Origin: Arthrobacter sp. N199823
GTDB lineage: Bacteria > Actinomycetota > Actinomycetes > Actinomycetales > Micrococcaceae
Direction: 5' to 3'
NCBI RefSeq assembly: GCF_002929705.1
Contig: NZ_PJIN01000016.1
Span: 1-35,800, forward strand
DNA: 35,800 bases
The translations under genes were made by a program, and so were the position numbers. The notes beneath the pieces are model-generated. The model was not told the DNA's origin, searched no databases, and saw nothing but the letters and a program-made list of their open reading frames with translations. Positions 1-7,207 of this stretch are shown here, piece after piece (within the stretch, counting starts at the first letter, position 1; every line of letters starts with the position of its first letter).

Positions 1-486
1 ATCCTGTTTGCGGCAGTTATTGCCGCTGGGGCCATCATCACTCCGTGGGCCGTACATCGCTCCGGCGTCGCCAACATCCCCAGAGACGAAGCAACCACGG
101 AGATAGCTCCGGCCGCATTTACTTCAGAAATACCGAACACTCCGGTCCGACAGATCTGGATACCCGAACAGAACCAAGAGGAAAAAACAATGACAACGTC
201 CAAGACAAACCGCTCCAAGTTCACAGACCTCGGATGGCATCTACTTATTTTCACTGTCGCTCAGATCGCACTGGCTCTCGCGGGCTGGTCCTGGATAACG
301 GACTCATTCACCGCCAACGACTTCGGTGAACACCTCTCCTCCGGTGGGCGACCCGAGCTCGAAGGAATCCCGAGCTTCTTATACGGTGCAGGAAAAATAT
401 GGGTCATCATTTTCGTCATCGATGTCATATGGACCCTGATCACAGGACGCAAAAGCAATCAGGCCCCGAACAAACAAGAGTCGTAG
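1..486 (+). CDS. Small membrane protein, partial at window edge
   Basis: The reading frame is already open at base 1 and runs without a stop to the TAG at 484-486. It starts with a hydrophobic stretch (FAAVIAAGAIITPWAV), continues through a polar linker and has two further membrane segments (LLIFTVAQIALALAGWSW and IWVIIFVIDVIWTLI). The piece in view therefore looks like the end of a protein with three or more helices and a short polar tail. An in-frame ATG at 190 follows a purine-rich GAGG and could start a 98-residue, two-helix protein instead. I prefer the longer frame because the upstream stretch also encodes a convincing membrane helix. I do not recognise the family. Confidence 0.55.
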   Translation: MLFAAVIAAGAIITPWAVHRSGVANIPRDEATTEIAPAAFTSEIPNTPVRQIWIPEQNQEEKTMTTSKTNRSKFTDLGWHLLIFTVAQIALALAGWSWITDSFTANDFGEHLSSGGRPELEGIPSFLYGAGKIWVIIFVIDVIWTLITGRKSNQAPNKQES

Positions 487-515
487 GTGACCTCATACGA
501 AAAAACCGGGCACCA

Positions 516-547
516 TGGCGGTGAGTGTCTGGCGACACCAGCCGCCA
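516..547 (+). terminator. Hairpin after the first gene, probable terminator
   Basis: An inverted repeat with arms TGGCGG/CCGCCA and a second inner stem GTGTC/GACAC around a TGGC loop lies about 30 bases after the stop at 486. No clear T-run follows, so it is a structure with terminator position rather than a classic intrinsic terminator. The rest of 487-717 holds no gene that I can support. Confidence 0.4.
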
Positions 548-717
548 GTCGATCTCTGCCGGAATGTTTCATCTCGACCCCACGGCCAGTTCCAGCTACA
601 ACCTTCTCCAGCCCTTGGGCTTCGGTCAGCAAATACATCTGGGATAAAACCAGCAACCGATGTCCCGCAGGAGGTTCCCTTGCGGGCGGGGATATGTTCA
701 GGGAAATGTTGCCTCGT

Positions 718-873
718 TTAAGTCTCCAGGTCCTCATCGGGGTTCCTCAATGGCCGAAGTTCCGTTCCTGTTGCGCCTGCAGTGAAAGAGTAGCGGCCCA
801 GCATATTGATGTGTTCCGAGACCAGCGGCGACAGGCGTTGCACGTCCTCGTCTGCAACGTTGTGGGCCCAGTG
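718..873 (-). pseudogene. 3' remnant of a Tn3-family transposase gene (tnpA)
   Basis: Read on the minus strand, this stretch encodes about 51 residues ending in a stop at 718-720. It contains DEDVQRLSPL, SEHINMLGRYSF and ELRPLRNP, which match the conserved C-terminal tail of Tn3-family DDE transposases. An in-frame TAG at 874-876 and unrelated sequence beyond it show that the rest of the gene is gone. The fragment is far too short to be active. It marks an old Tn3-family insertion and sits back to back with resolvase-like remains. Confidence 0.75.
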
Positions 874-965
874 CTCCTATAGCTGCCATGAAGGGCAATA
901 CTGTGGAAAAATCCGCTTACTTCAAGGGCTTTTCGGATCTGTCGTTGTGTCAGGTTGGGTTCTTA

Positions 966-1290
966 GTTTCATGGGCTGCGGTGTCCAGAAAACAAGATAT
1001 GGAGTCGAATCTGACGGATTTTGGCACCATATTGCGCGTCTGGTTGGGGTAAACCCAAACCAGACGCGTGATTGCCCCTGGCGACACGTTCAGGAGTACT
1101 GGGCCCTATCCGGGTGGATTCCTCCAACCCTGAGGACCCCATGGACCAGCTTGCCGTTATCATGCTGACGCTTGTTGGGCAGCTGGAGCGCACTTATGGC
1201 ATCGAATACGCGGCGCCCGCCCGCAACCCACTACCCAAGAATTTTCAGTCTGGTGGGAATTCAGAGTTTATTATTTCTGTCCAGACATAA
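966..1290 (+). pseudogene. Degenerate serine resolvase remnant
   Basis: Two pieces in different frames resemble a serine resolvase. The first (966-1030) reads VSRKQDMESNLTDFG, close to the N-terminal YARVSTxKQD motif of the family. The second (1072 onward) reads NPEDPMDQLAVIMLTLVGQLERTY, close to the DPM...FAEFER region around the long E helix. Between them the frame shifts and a stop intervenes, and most of the catalytic domain between the motifs is missing. It is best read as the broken tnpR of the same Tn3-type element as the adjacent tnpA fragment. The match is by motif only. Confidence 0.5.
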
Positions 1291-1623
1291 TTATTGCCTC
1301 TGTAATCGGTCCCGAATTGCTTGGTCAAGGAAGTCGACAACTGTCATGCCGTGTTGTGCCAAATACTCGTCGAGGTCATCCCGGAGATTGATTTCAATCT
1401 TCGAAGAAAATGGTTCCATGCGTCGCTTGGAGCGCGGCCGCCCAGGTCCGGGGCGTACTACCTCTGGCCGCTCCACTTGTGCAGACTTTTGACTCGAGGT
1501 TTGGCCGGCACGCTCTTCGAACGCATCTGCAGCTGGGAGTTTGGCTGATTGTTGCGTCAGCGACTCAACCACATCTGCTACTGGCGCTTTCCGGATCGAT
1601 GATTTGCGTTCAACGGTGGCCAT
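1291..1623 (-). CDS. Small ParB-like / RHH partition partner of ParA
   Basis: This 110-residue protein follows parA directly; its ATG overlaps the parA stop by one base (TAATG), so the two are translationally coupled. The first 75 residues are polar and basic, with a GPGRPRSKRR patch, and look disordered. The last 40 (KIEINLRDDLDEYLAQHGMTVVDFLDQAIRDRL) have the strand-helix-helix pattern of ribbon-helix-helix DNA-binding proteins. Small RHH proteins encoded after a plasmid ParA usually bind the centromere and repress the par promoter. That role is inferred from position and fold. The gene ends beside the Tn3 remnant. Confidence 0.7.
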   Translation of the reverse strand: MATVERKSSIRKAPVADVVESLTQQSAKLPAADAFEERAGQTSSQKSAQVERPEVVRPGPGRPRSKRRMEPFSSKIEINLRDDLDEYLAQHGMTVVDFLDQAIRDRLQRQ

Positions 1624-2399
1624 TATTTTCCTCCATCCAAACGGCGTGCGTGCTCAACAAATATCTCTGTTAGTGCAGCTGCCCCGGGTCCTGACAATTT
1701 AGTAAGTGGCATTCGTGAACTGACAGAGTCCTGCATGGCGGTTCGTTGAGGTATGACTGGCATGATCACGTTCTCCCCGTACTCGGCTTGGAGTTCATTG
1801 ATTTGGTAGGAGTGCTCGCCGGTCAGCGGCGCACTTGTTTTATTGATGATGAGGCCAGCAAATTCGAGTTCGGGGTTTAGATGCGGCAGGGATTTCACCT
1901 TGTCCACGGTTTCCAGGAATTCAGTTACACCCCGCACGGAGAATGCGGCAGCTTCCGTTACTGCCATGACCCGATCAGCCCAGATCAAGCCGTTGAGAGT
2001 GAGTCGCCCCAAGGCAGGGGGAAGGTCAATCAGAATGTGATCGTAGGCCTCAAGCTCTACTGAGTTCCAGGCAGCTGTTTTTAGGCGCATTTCCGGTGTC
2101 ATGAGAACTTCTGACTCGATGCGAGACATGGACTCTGAACCAGGAACCGCGTCGATGCCCTTCCATGAGGTTTGGACGATGGCCTGTCCGAGCGTTCCCG
2201 CCTCTCCCCCATATAGAACATCAAAGATGTCAAATTCTCCTTCAGCCTCTAACGCCGTGGTGGCATTAGCTTGAGGGTCCAGATCCACAACAAGGACTCG
2301 TCGGCCCAAAAGGCTCAATCCCATGGCTAGACCGAGGGTCACGGAAGTCTTCCCTACTCCACCCTTGCGGTTTCCTATCGCTGTGACAGTTGGCACCAT
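1623..2399 (-). CDS. parA: ParA-type plasmid partition ATPase
   Basis: This 258-residue protein drives plasmid segregation by ATP-dependent movement on the nucleoid. It shows the deviant Walker A motif KGGVGKTS at residues 12-19, the A' motif DLDPQANAT near residue 39 and the Walker B-like stretch HILIDLPP. It lacks an N-terminal DNA-binding domain, so it is a short ParA of the type Ib size class, which usually pairs with a small RHH partner; such a gene follows at once. The ATG at 2399 has a good ribosome site (GAGGGG) seven bases upstream. A promoter and operator-like repeats precede it. Confidence 0.93.
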   Translation of the reverse strand: MVPTVTAIGNRKGGVGKTSVTLGLAMGLSLLGRRVLVVDLDPQANATTALEAEGEFDIFDVLYGGEAGTLGQAIVQTSWKGIDAVPGSESMSRIESEVLMTPEMRLKTAAWNSVELEAYDHILIDLPPALGRLTLNGLIWADRVMAVTEAAAFSVRGVTEFLETVDKVKSLPHLNPELEFAGLIINKTSAPLTGEHSYQINELQAEYGENVIMPVIPQRTAMQDSVSSRMPLTKLSGPGAAALTEIFVEHARRLDGGK

Positions 2400-2417
2400 G
2401 AGCTACCCCTCAAATGT

Positions 2418-2447
2418 TTTATAGACAGTTTGACAATCATACATCAA
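2418..2447 (-). promoter_or_regulatory. Predicted parA promoter
   Basis: On the minus strand TTGATG (2442-2447) and TATAAA (2418-2423) are separated by 18 bases, close to a primary sigma factor promoter, and start transcription just before the parA ribosome site. The -35 region lies within AT-rich near-repeats (ATTGATTGATG, GATGTATTGG), which are suitable for self-repression by the partition proteins. Confidence 0.55.
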
Positions 2448-2473
2448 TCAATCTACCAATACATCTATCTTTC

Positions 2474-2491
2474 ATTATGTCATGACATAAT
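2474..2491. promoter_or_regulatory. 18-bp perfect palindrome upstream of parA
   Basis: ATTATGTCATGACATAAT is identical to its reverse complement. It lies between the end of rep and the parA promoter, next to the imperfect TACATC(A/T)ATC repeats at 2440-2470. This is the usual place for a par operator or centromere. The 12-base half GACATAATTATT at 2484-2495 occurs again at 1284-1295, just past the other end of the par operon. Confidence 0.5.
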
Positions 2492-2519
2492 TATTTATTC
2501 TTGTTAGCCGTCACTGATT

Positions 2520-4442
2520 CTACGCCGCCACAGCTCGTTCACGGTGGCCTGCCACTTGGTCGAATAGTGATAATGACGGGACCCAAGGGTCGTACTCGTC
2601 CCGTTCTTGGTCGTAGAGGTCTTCCTCACGAATCACTGGTTGCGTGAAGCGTTCCAAGTGAGCATGCCACTGCCGGCGTTGTTCCCTGATGAGGGAGCTT
2701 TGCCGTTCGTAGTCTTCCTGGACACCCAACCATTCGGCGATTTTTCCCAGATTGGTGGTGTGAATGATCTGCCAGAGGCCATGGCGGCGTTCGACCATGG
2801 ACAGTTCTGCCAGAATGGTGAGCTCCTTAGCGACCGTGGGCCGGCTCAACCCGGTAGCACGCATGATGTCAGCAGTTGTGGGGCAGTGCCGCGCCCGTTC
2901 GACGGCCTCGTAGACCAGGGCTGATGGTGCCCCGAGGGCTCTGAAGACTGTACGGATGCCGTGAATCTTCCCTTTTCGCCAGGCTGTGGCTTTTGCAACG
3001 TCCCCGTATTGCTCCGGTAGGCCCAACAGGTAGCTGTCGGCTCGTTTCCCGCGGGCATCCTCGATCTTGGACAGCATCCCACCAGAGTGTTTTACCAACC
3101 GGGGGAGCAGGCGAGCGATGGTGGCGTGGTGGGCTCCCATCTCCCTGGCGAAGGACCGGCATCCAACATCAACCGCCAAGGTGCCCTTGGCCCGGGCAAA
3201 GCCCAGGACCGCACGGAACAGGAACCGCAACATGATCCCTTCCCGGCCAGTACGGGCCAGCCGTTGGTCAAGGAGGGAGTACAGAACGTTTTCAAGATCA
3301 TTGATCTCAGCCTGGACCGAGGTGCGTGAACGAGGGATCCCAGCCCCCCCGCTGTGGGTTAAAGCAGGCTCTGTGTCGTATTTATTGCTATAGCTCTTTC
3401 CTGCTTGGGGGGCGTCGTTTTTCTGGGCAACCCAGTTGGACGCGTTCTGCCATTCCTTGGCCAGCAGTGCTTCTTGGCGGGCCCGTGTCCCGTACAGTGC
3501 CCCGAGCCCGGCGAAGTCGCTAGTGATGCGTGCCTGAATCTCGGGCAGGCTCACTTGCCAGGCACAAAGGTGATTGAGCACGGCCATGCGTGCTTCGGAG
3601 TGGCTCTTGTACTTGGCTGTGTCGTAGATCCCGGTGCGGGCCACTTGGCGCAGCACTGAGCCGCGCAGCAAGGCGCTCTCCGTCGAGGACGCGGATGGGG
3701 AAACGGTGGCCACGGTCTTGGTAGGTTTCACACGTGCGGTTTTGCGGGCACGCACCTGGTGGATGGAAGCCGCCAAGGCCTGTCGCAGGGCTGCAATAGC
3801 AGGTGAAGGGTTGCGGCGGCGCAGCACGTCGTATGCCTGGGCAAGGGGTGTGTCCAGGACTTGGTGGCCGGTCATGGATTTGTGCCACGCGCCTGGGGGG
3901 CGGATACATCCGTCCGTGATGTTCTGGTGGGGGCCTGGGTCGAGACTAGGGAAACGGGTAGCGAGAGCTTCCACAAGCTCACGTGCATCCTCAGCCGCAA
4001 GACGCTCCTGCACAGGAACGTAGATGTGCCGGCCGCCGCTGGGGGAGTGGTCGGCAACATAGGCCAGACCACAAGAGTCAAGAAGGGCGCCAATGGCTGC
4101 CGCGTCGGAATCCACCACGAGCTGTAGTGCCTTGGAGGTGTCAAGGTCCAAGCACAAGGTCTGCACGGAGCCATCGGCGCCGTGCACCATGACCGCGGCA
4201 GCACGGGACGGCAATGCCTTCGAGATGCGGGGAGGATTGGAGCGAGGCCGGGGATACTTGCCCTCCCGAGTGGCGAACCGCATGATGGGTACGCCGGCTA
4301 TCAGGGATGCGAGAGCAGCCCAGGCCTGGGCAGGAGTTGACGAGGTGTCCGACACGGCCGCCGTGTCGGGCGAGGCACTTTTGTCCAAAAAATTGTGTGT
4401 GTGTATGATGGAACCATTCCTAAGCAAGAGCGGGCATGACAA
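2520..4442 (-). CDS. Plasmid replication protein with primase-like domain
   Basis: This 640-residue protein has an N-terminal half that resembles the archaeo-eukaryotic primase (Prim-Pol) superfamily: an acidic pair in CLDLDTS (D99, D101), then SGGRH at 135-139, and IRPPGAWHK further on. The C-terminal part carries a winged-helix-like segment (TTADIMRATGLSRPTVAKEL). This order, next to parA, suits a replication initiator/primase of an actinobacterial plasmid, but the role is inferred. The start is uncertain: 4442 is a TTG without a good ribosome site, GTG at 4355 is another option, and the conserved part begins near residue 40. A CA-repeat tract at 4390-4404 lies inside the doubtful N-terminus. 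Confidence 0.7.
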   Translation of the reverse strand: MSCPLLLRNGSIIHTHNFLDKSASPDTAAVSDTSSTPAQAWAALASLIAGVPIMRFATREGKYPRPRSNPPRISKALPSRAAAVMVHGADGSVQTLCLDLDTSKALQLVVDSDAAAIGALLDSCGLAYVADHSPSGGRHIYVPVQERLAAEDARELVEALATRFPSLDPGPHQNITDGCIRPPGAWHKSMTGHQVLDTPLAQAYDVLRRRNPSPAIAALRQALAASIHQVRARKTARVKPTKTVATVSPSASSTESALLRGSVLRQVARTGIYDTAKYKSHSEARMAVLNHLCAWQVSLPEIQARITSDFAGLGALYGTRARQEALLAKEWQNASNWVAQKNDAPQAGKSYSNKYDTEPALTHSGGAGIPRSRTSVQAEINDLENVLYSLLDQRLARTGREGIMLRFLFRAVLGFARAKGTLAVDVGCRSFAREMGAHHATIARLLPRLVKHSGGMLSKIEDARGKRADSYLLGLPEQYGDVAKATAWRKGKIHGIRTVFRALGAPSALVYEAVERARHCPTTADIMRATGLSRPTVAKELTILAELSMVERRHGLWQIIHTTNLGKIAEWLGVQEDYERQSSLIREQRRQWHAHLERFTQPVIREEDLYDQERDEYDPWVPSLSLFDQVAGHRERAVAA

Positions 4443-4519
4443 AGCCGCTGTTGTCGAAGTGGCTAGAAACTAAGAATCTTGGCGGAAACGAGTTTTTAGC
4501 TACTGAGTAAGTGTCAGGC

Positions 4520-4544
4520 AAGGCCCGCAAACTGCGGGCCTTTT
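4520..4544 (+). terminator. Intrinsic terminator between the small operon and rep
   Basis: AAGGCCCGC and GCGGGCCTT form a nine-base-pair stem with a five-base loop, followed on the plus strand by TTTT. On the minus strand it directly follows the small gene ending at 4550 and precedes rep, so it may reduce read-through into rep even though its T-run is better on the plus strand. Confidence 0.65.
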
Positions 4545-4549
4545 GCCGT

Positions 4550-4939
4550 TTAAGAAGCCTTCGCGATAGGCAAAGCCTCCTGGCTAAGAATATGGTCGAG
4601 GTCGACCGTAGAGAGATGTGCTTTCACCAACGCAGCGACGTAATCGCTCACAGTGGTGCCAGAAGCCTCAGCTACTGCCGCAAGTTTTTCTGCATCGGGG
4701 ACTGGCATGCGCGCTCCAACAAGTCGGCGGTCGCCCTTGCTTCGACGCCCGCCCCCGCGATTTCCTGTAGATGCCATAAGACCATTGAACCGGTAACAGT
4801 TTCTATTAAGTGGGATCATTTGGGTGTGTCGTGCAGAAACATTGGCAACAGCTGCCACAGTTCCTAGAACGAACCTGGCTACCTGTCCACTGCCGAGAAC
4901 AATAATTGCAGTCGTGCTGGACTCGTGGGTGCGGTTCAT
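4550..4939 (-). CDS. Ribbon-helix-helix protein
   Basis: The C-terminal half (RRLVGARMPVPDAEKLAAVA, then EASGTTVSDYVAALVKAHL) has the strand-helix-helix pattern of CopG/Arc-type DNA-binding proteins. The ATG at 4939 overlaps the stop of the upstream gene (ATGA), which suggests coupled translation and gives 129 residues. A start at 4777 would give a 75-residue protein of more typical RHH size (MASTGNRGGG...), and the extra N-terminus shows no domain, so either start is possible. The gene sits upstream of rep on the same strand and may help control copy number or partition. Its specific role is unknown. Confidence 0.6.
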   Translation of the reverse strand: MNRTHESSTTAIIVLGSGQVARFVLGTVAAVANVSARHTQMIPLNRNCYRFNGLMASTGNRGGGRRSKGDRRLVGARMPVPDAEKLAAVAEASGTTVSDYVAALVKAHLSTVDLDHILSQEALPIAKAS

Positions 4940-5229
4940 TTACGGGCCTGTTCTAGGGGGAGCGTCTCCCGGTGCATGCCGTCAAGTTTATTGGGGCGTC
5001 CTTCCGCGCGGTCGATCAGCGCGCCGACATACTCCCCGAAGGACATGTTGTACCGCTGCATCGCCACCCAGGCGCTGTAATGCTGTTCCGGAAGAACCAG
5101 ACAGTTCATTGGTGTCTTCTTCCCAATCAGCTTGGGTGCACGGTATTCCTCCATGGGACCCCTAACTTCGATTTGAGAGATTCTCGATATACGCGAGATG
5201 TGTCGAGGTATCGATTTTTTCGACGCCAC
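4936..5229 (-). CDS. Small RHH-like protein
   Basis: This 97-residue basic protein is the first gene of the minus-strand maintenance block and overlaps the next by four bases. Residues 40-80 (MNCLVLPEQHYSAWVAMQRY, then NMSFGEYVGALIDRA) fit the strand plus two helices of a ribbon-helix-helix fold, weaker than in its neighbour. It could form a regulatory pair with that neighbour. No specific family is recognised. Its divergent upstream region faces the 5399 operon and holds a 14-bp palindrome. Confidence 0.6.
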   Translation of the reverse strand: MASKKSIPRHISRISRISQIEVRGPMEEYRAPKLIGKKTPMNCLVLPEQHYSAWVAMQRYNMSFGEYVGALIDRAEGRPNKLDGMHRETLPLEQARK

Positions 5230-5260
5230 TGCTAGACAATAGTTAGCTTACATACATGCC

Positions 5261-5274
5261 TTGTGCATGCACAA
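5261..5274. promoter_or_regulatory. 14-bp palindrome between divergent operons
   Basis: TTGTGCATGCACAA is a perfect palindrome 30 bases upstream of the minus-strand RHH-like gene and 125 bases upstream of the plus-strand HTH gene. It is a plausible operator for one of these regulators. No protein-site link can be shown from sequence alone. Confidence 0.45.
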
Positions 5275-5398
5275 CTCTATAGTTGAGCCCTTCCTGTGCT
5301 CTATTGGGGTCGTCAGGTAAACTTTGGTGTCAGCTGGCCGTCTACGTTGTGTGGCGGCCTACATTACAAGCCATTGACCTGGGCGAGGAGCTATAAAT

Positions 5399-5845
5399 TT
5401 GGCAAACGCAGGCCGTAGCGTGTTCTTTACGCAGCAGCAGAAGAAGGAACGGCTAGCGGATCGCATGGGTCTCTTGGTGGATATTTGGGAATTCGATAAT
5501 AATACTGCGCTGACTTACCCTCATGTTGAGGAAGCCCTTTCTGCCAACGGGATCCAATTGTCGCGAACACGTTGGTCTTACTTGATCAACGGCACCGGCA
5601 GTCTTGTGACTGATCAAGAACTTCTAAAAGCCATCGCGGAGCATGTTTTTAAGGTGCCTGCTACCTATCTGACTGATCTCTACAGTGACACCCCTCCCGA
5701 TGTTGAAGCACGCATGGAGTTTTTGGACAAGATGCGAAAGCTCAAAGTGAAGAACTTTGCGGCTCGAAACCTAGGTGAGACTTCTCCTGAAATTCTGAAG
5801 ACGATCACCAAGATTATCGATGAGTCAATGAATGGCGAAAAGTGA
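5399..5845 (+). CDS. XRE-like helix-turn-helix regulator
   Basis: This 148-residue protein starts at a TTG eight bases after GGCGAGGAG. Residues 35-85 (YPHVEEALSANGIQLSRTRW, then a segment with AIAEHVFKVPATYL) match the helical HTH of XRE/EspR-like regulators, where the cognate gene often lies in a module with a metallopeptidase. The C-terminus is helical and polar, with no ligand domain that I recognise. The TGA at 5843-5845 is immediately followed by the ATG of the ImmA/IrrE gene. The likely role is control of this module, relieved by cleavage through its neighbour, by analogy with ImmR/ImmA. Confidence 0.75.
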   Translation: MANAGRSVFFTQQQKKERLADRMGLLVDIWEFDNNTALTYPHVEEALSANGIQLSRTRWSYLINGTGSLVTDQELLKAIAEHVFKVPATYLTDLYSDTPPDVEARMEFLDKMRKLKVKNFAARNLGETSPEILKTITKIIDESMNGEK

Positions 5846-6289
5846 ATGGTACTCCCTCCGGTCGAGGAAAAGATCCGCGAGCTCTGCGGTAATGGCAATA
5901 CCTCAATGACGCAAGTTGTTGAGCGTCTGACAACGATCTGTCAGAAGCCGATCAACCTTGTTGAGCACGAAGGGGAGTGGGGAACGTTGACTGCTTTGAA
6001 AGTTGAATTTGAGGACTACATCAACGTCCTTTTCCCCCCACAGAAATCCTTGCACTACAAGCTTCACTGCATTTATCACGAGCTTGGGCACATCTATCTG
6101 GAAAGCCTGGATCTGGCTGTACCTAAGATCTCTCAATCGCTGCTGCAAGAGACCACAGACGCCATTAACGTTAGTTGCCGGCACATTGAAGATGATCCTG
6201 TAGAGAGATGGGTGGAGGATTTCGCGTTCATGATGTCGAAGAAGACTCGTGCAGGCAGCTCGGCTGCCCTTGACCCCTTCCTCTGCTAA
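5846..6289 (+). CDS. ImmA/IrrE family metallopeptidase
   Basis: This 147-residue protein carries HELGH at residues 78-82, the zinc-binding and catalytic HExxH of the ImmA/IrrE family (COG2856). Later acidic residues (VERWVEDFAFMM) fit the third metal ligand region. Members cleave an XRE repressor in the same operon, releasing mobile-element or stress genes; the XRE gene is directly upstream with no gap. The start ATG at 5846 has no strong ribosome site of its own, so coupled translation is likely. The substrate is inferred from context. Confidence 0.85.
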   Translation: MVLPPVEEKIRELCGNGNTSMTQVVERLTTICQKPINLVEHEGEWGTLTALKVEFEDYINVLFPPQKSLHYKLHCIYHELGHIYLESLDLAVPKISQSLLQETTDAINVSCRHIEDDPVERWVEDFAFMMSKKTRAGSSAALDPFLC

Positions 6290-6292
6290 AAA

Positions 6293-7207
6293 ATGCGACT
6301 GATACTTTTCGCGCTGCTGAGCGCCCTATGCTTACTTCGGATACCTGCCGTTGTGAAAGTGAAAGAGGCAAGGGCCTCATGGCTGGCTTCCGTCTTCGGC
6401 CTCATTGCGCTCTACACTCTGGGAATCGTCACACCGCTGGACACGATTGATAGCTTCCTCGGTGGCGTCAACGCCGCGAATTTGCTGCAAGCCATCTTCG
6501 CACTGCTGGCGATCTTCTTCTTCAACGACTCCGTGAGGCAGCTAGCGAATGTACCAATTCGCAGCTGGACGTACTACGCCCCGCTGCTGGGCATTCCTAT
6601 CATGATCGCCTGCTTCGCACTGATTGAGGATAAGGGGCCGACCTCCGCAAACTTCATCTTTGACAGGATGGGACAGCTAGCAACAGCCGCCTACGTCGGT
6701 ACGTACATGCTCACCTTGTTGTTTACGGTGATCAGGCTTTCCTACATGCTTCGCCATAAAGCGAGAGGCCTGCTAGCGGTATTTTCAGCAGGTATGCTCT
6801 TGGTCGCTTTGGCCTGTGCATGTCACTTGGCGTATGTGGTGCTGTTCCATTTCACGCCTTGGCATGAGTTGGCTTTGGGGATCGGCTCATGGTTTTACCG
6901 ACTCTTCTATGTTGGCCTTTCGGTGACAGCTGCCAGCTGGCTGACCCTTTTTCTGTCGAAGCAAATCCCGAGATTGCGCCGCTGGCTGGTAGATGCTCTC
7001 TGGCTGACGGGACTGAGAGTTCGAGTTAATACCAACCGCTCTCGATTCACCCCATTATGGGACTTCTTCAACGAGACATTGGAAGATGGAATCTACAAGA
7101 GTCTCATTGAACTGCATAACTACGAACGCGCGAACCTGACGACGTTCCATGAAACAATCCAGGAAAAATTGAGCAAAATTGAGGCCAGGCTAGAGGCCCG
7201 AATCTAG
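6293..7207 (+). CDS. MAB_1171c-like seven-helix membrane protein
   Basis: This 304-residue integral membrane protein has about seven hydrophobic segments (starting at residues near 2, 27, 58, 81, 120, 150 and 195), followed by a soluble tail of about 75 residues that contains RWLVDALWLTGLRVRVN and a helical end. Length, topology and the XRE plus ImmA/IrrE genes upstream match the MAB_1171c family, called putative transporters without proven function. It begins three bases after the metallopeptidase stop. Its last four bases overlap the convergent hydrolase gene. A sensor or receptor that triggers the peptidase is a fair guess but unproven. Confidence 0.7.
   Translation: MRLILFALLSALCLLRIPAVVKVKEARASWLASVFGLIALYTLGIVTPLDTIDSFLGGVNAANLLQAIFALLAIFFFNDSVRQLANVPIRSWTYYAPLLGIPIMIACFALIEDKGPTSANFIFDRMGQLATAAYVGTYMLTLLFTVIRLSYMLRHKARGLLAVFSAGMLLVALACACHLAYVVLFHFTPWHELALGIGSWFYRLFYVGLSVTAASWLTLFLSKQIPRLRRWLVDALWLTGLRVRVNTNRSRFTPLWDFFNETLEDGIYKSLIELHNYERANLTTFHETIQEKLSKIEARLEARI

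Noticed and set aside
487-882. A 131-residue plus-strand frame after the first gene
   Set aside because: It overlaps the tnpA remnant on the other strand, lacks a ribosome site and has no recognisable domain.
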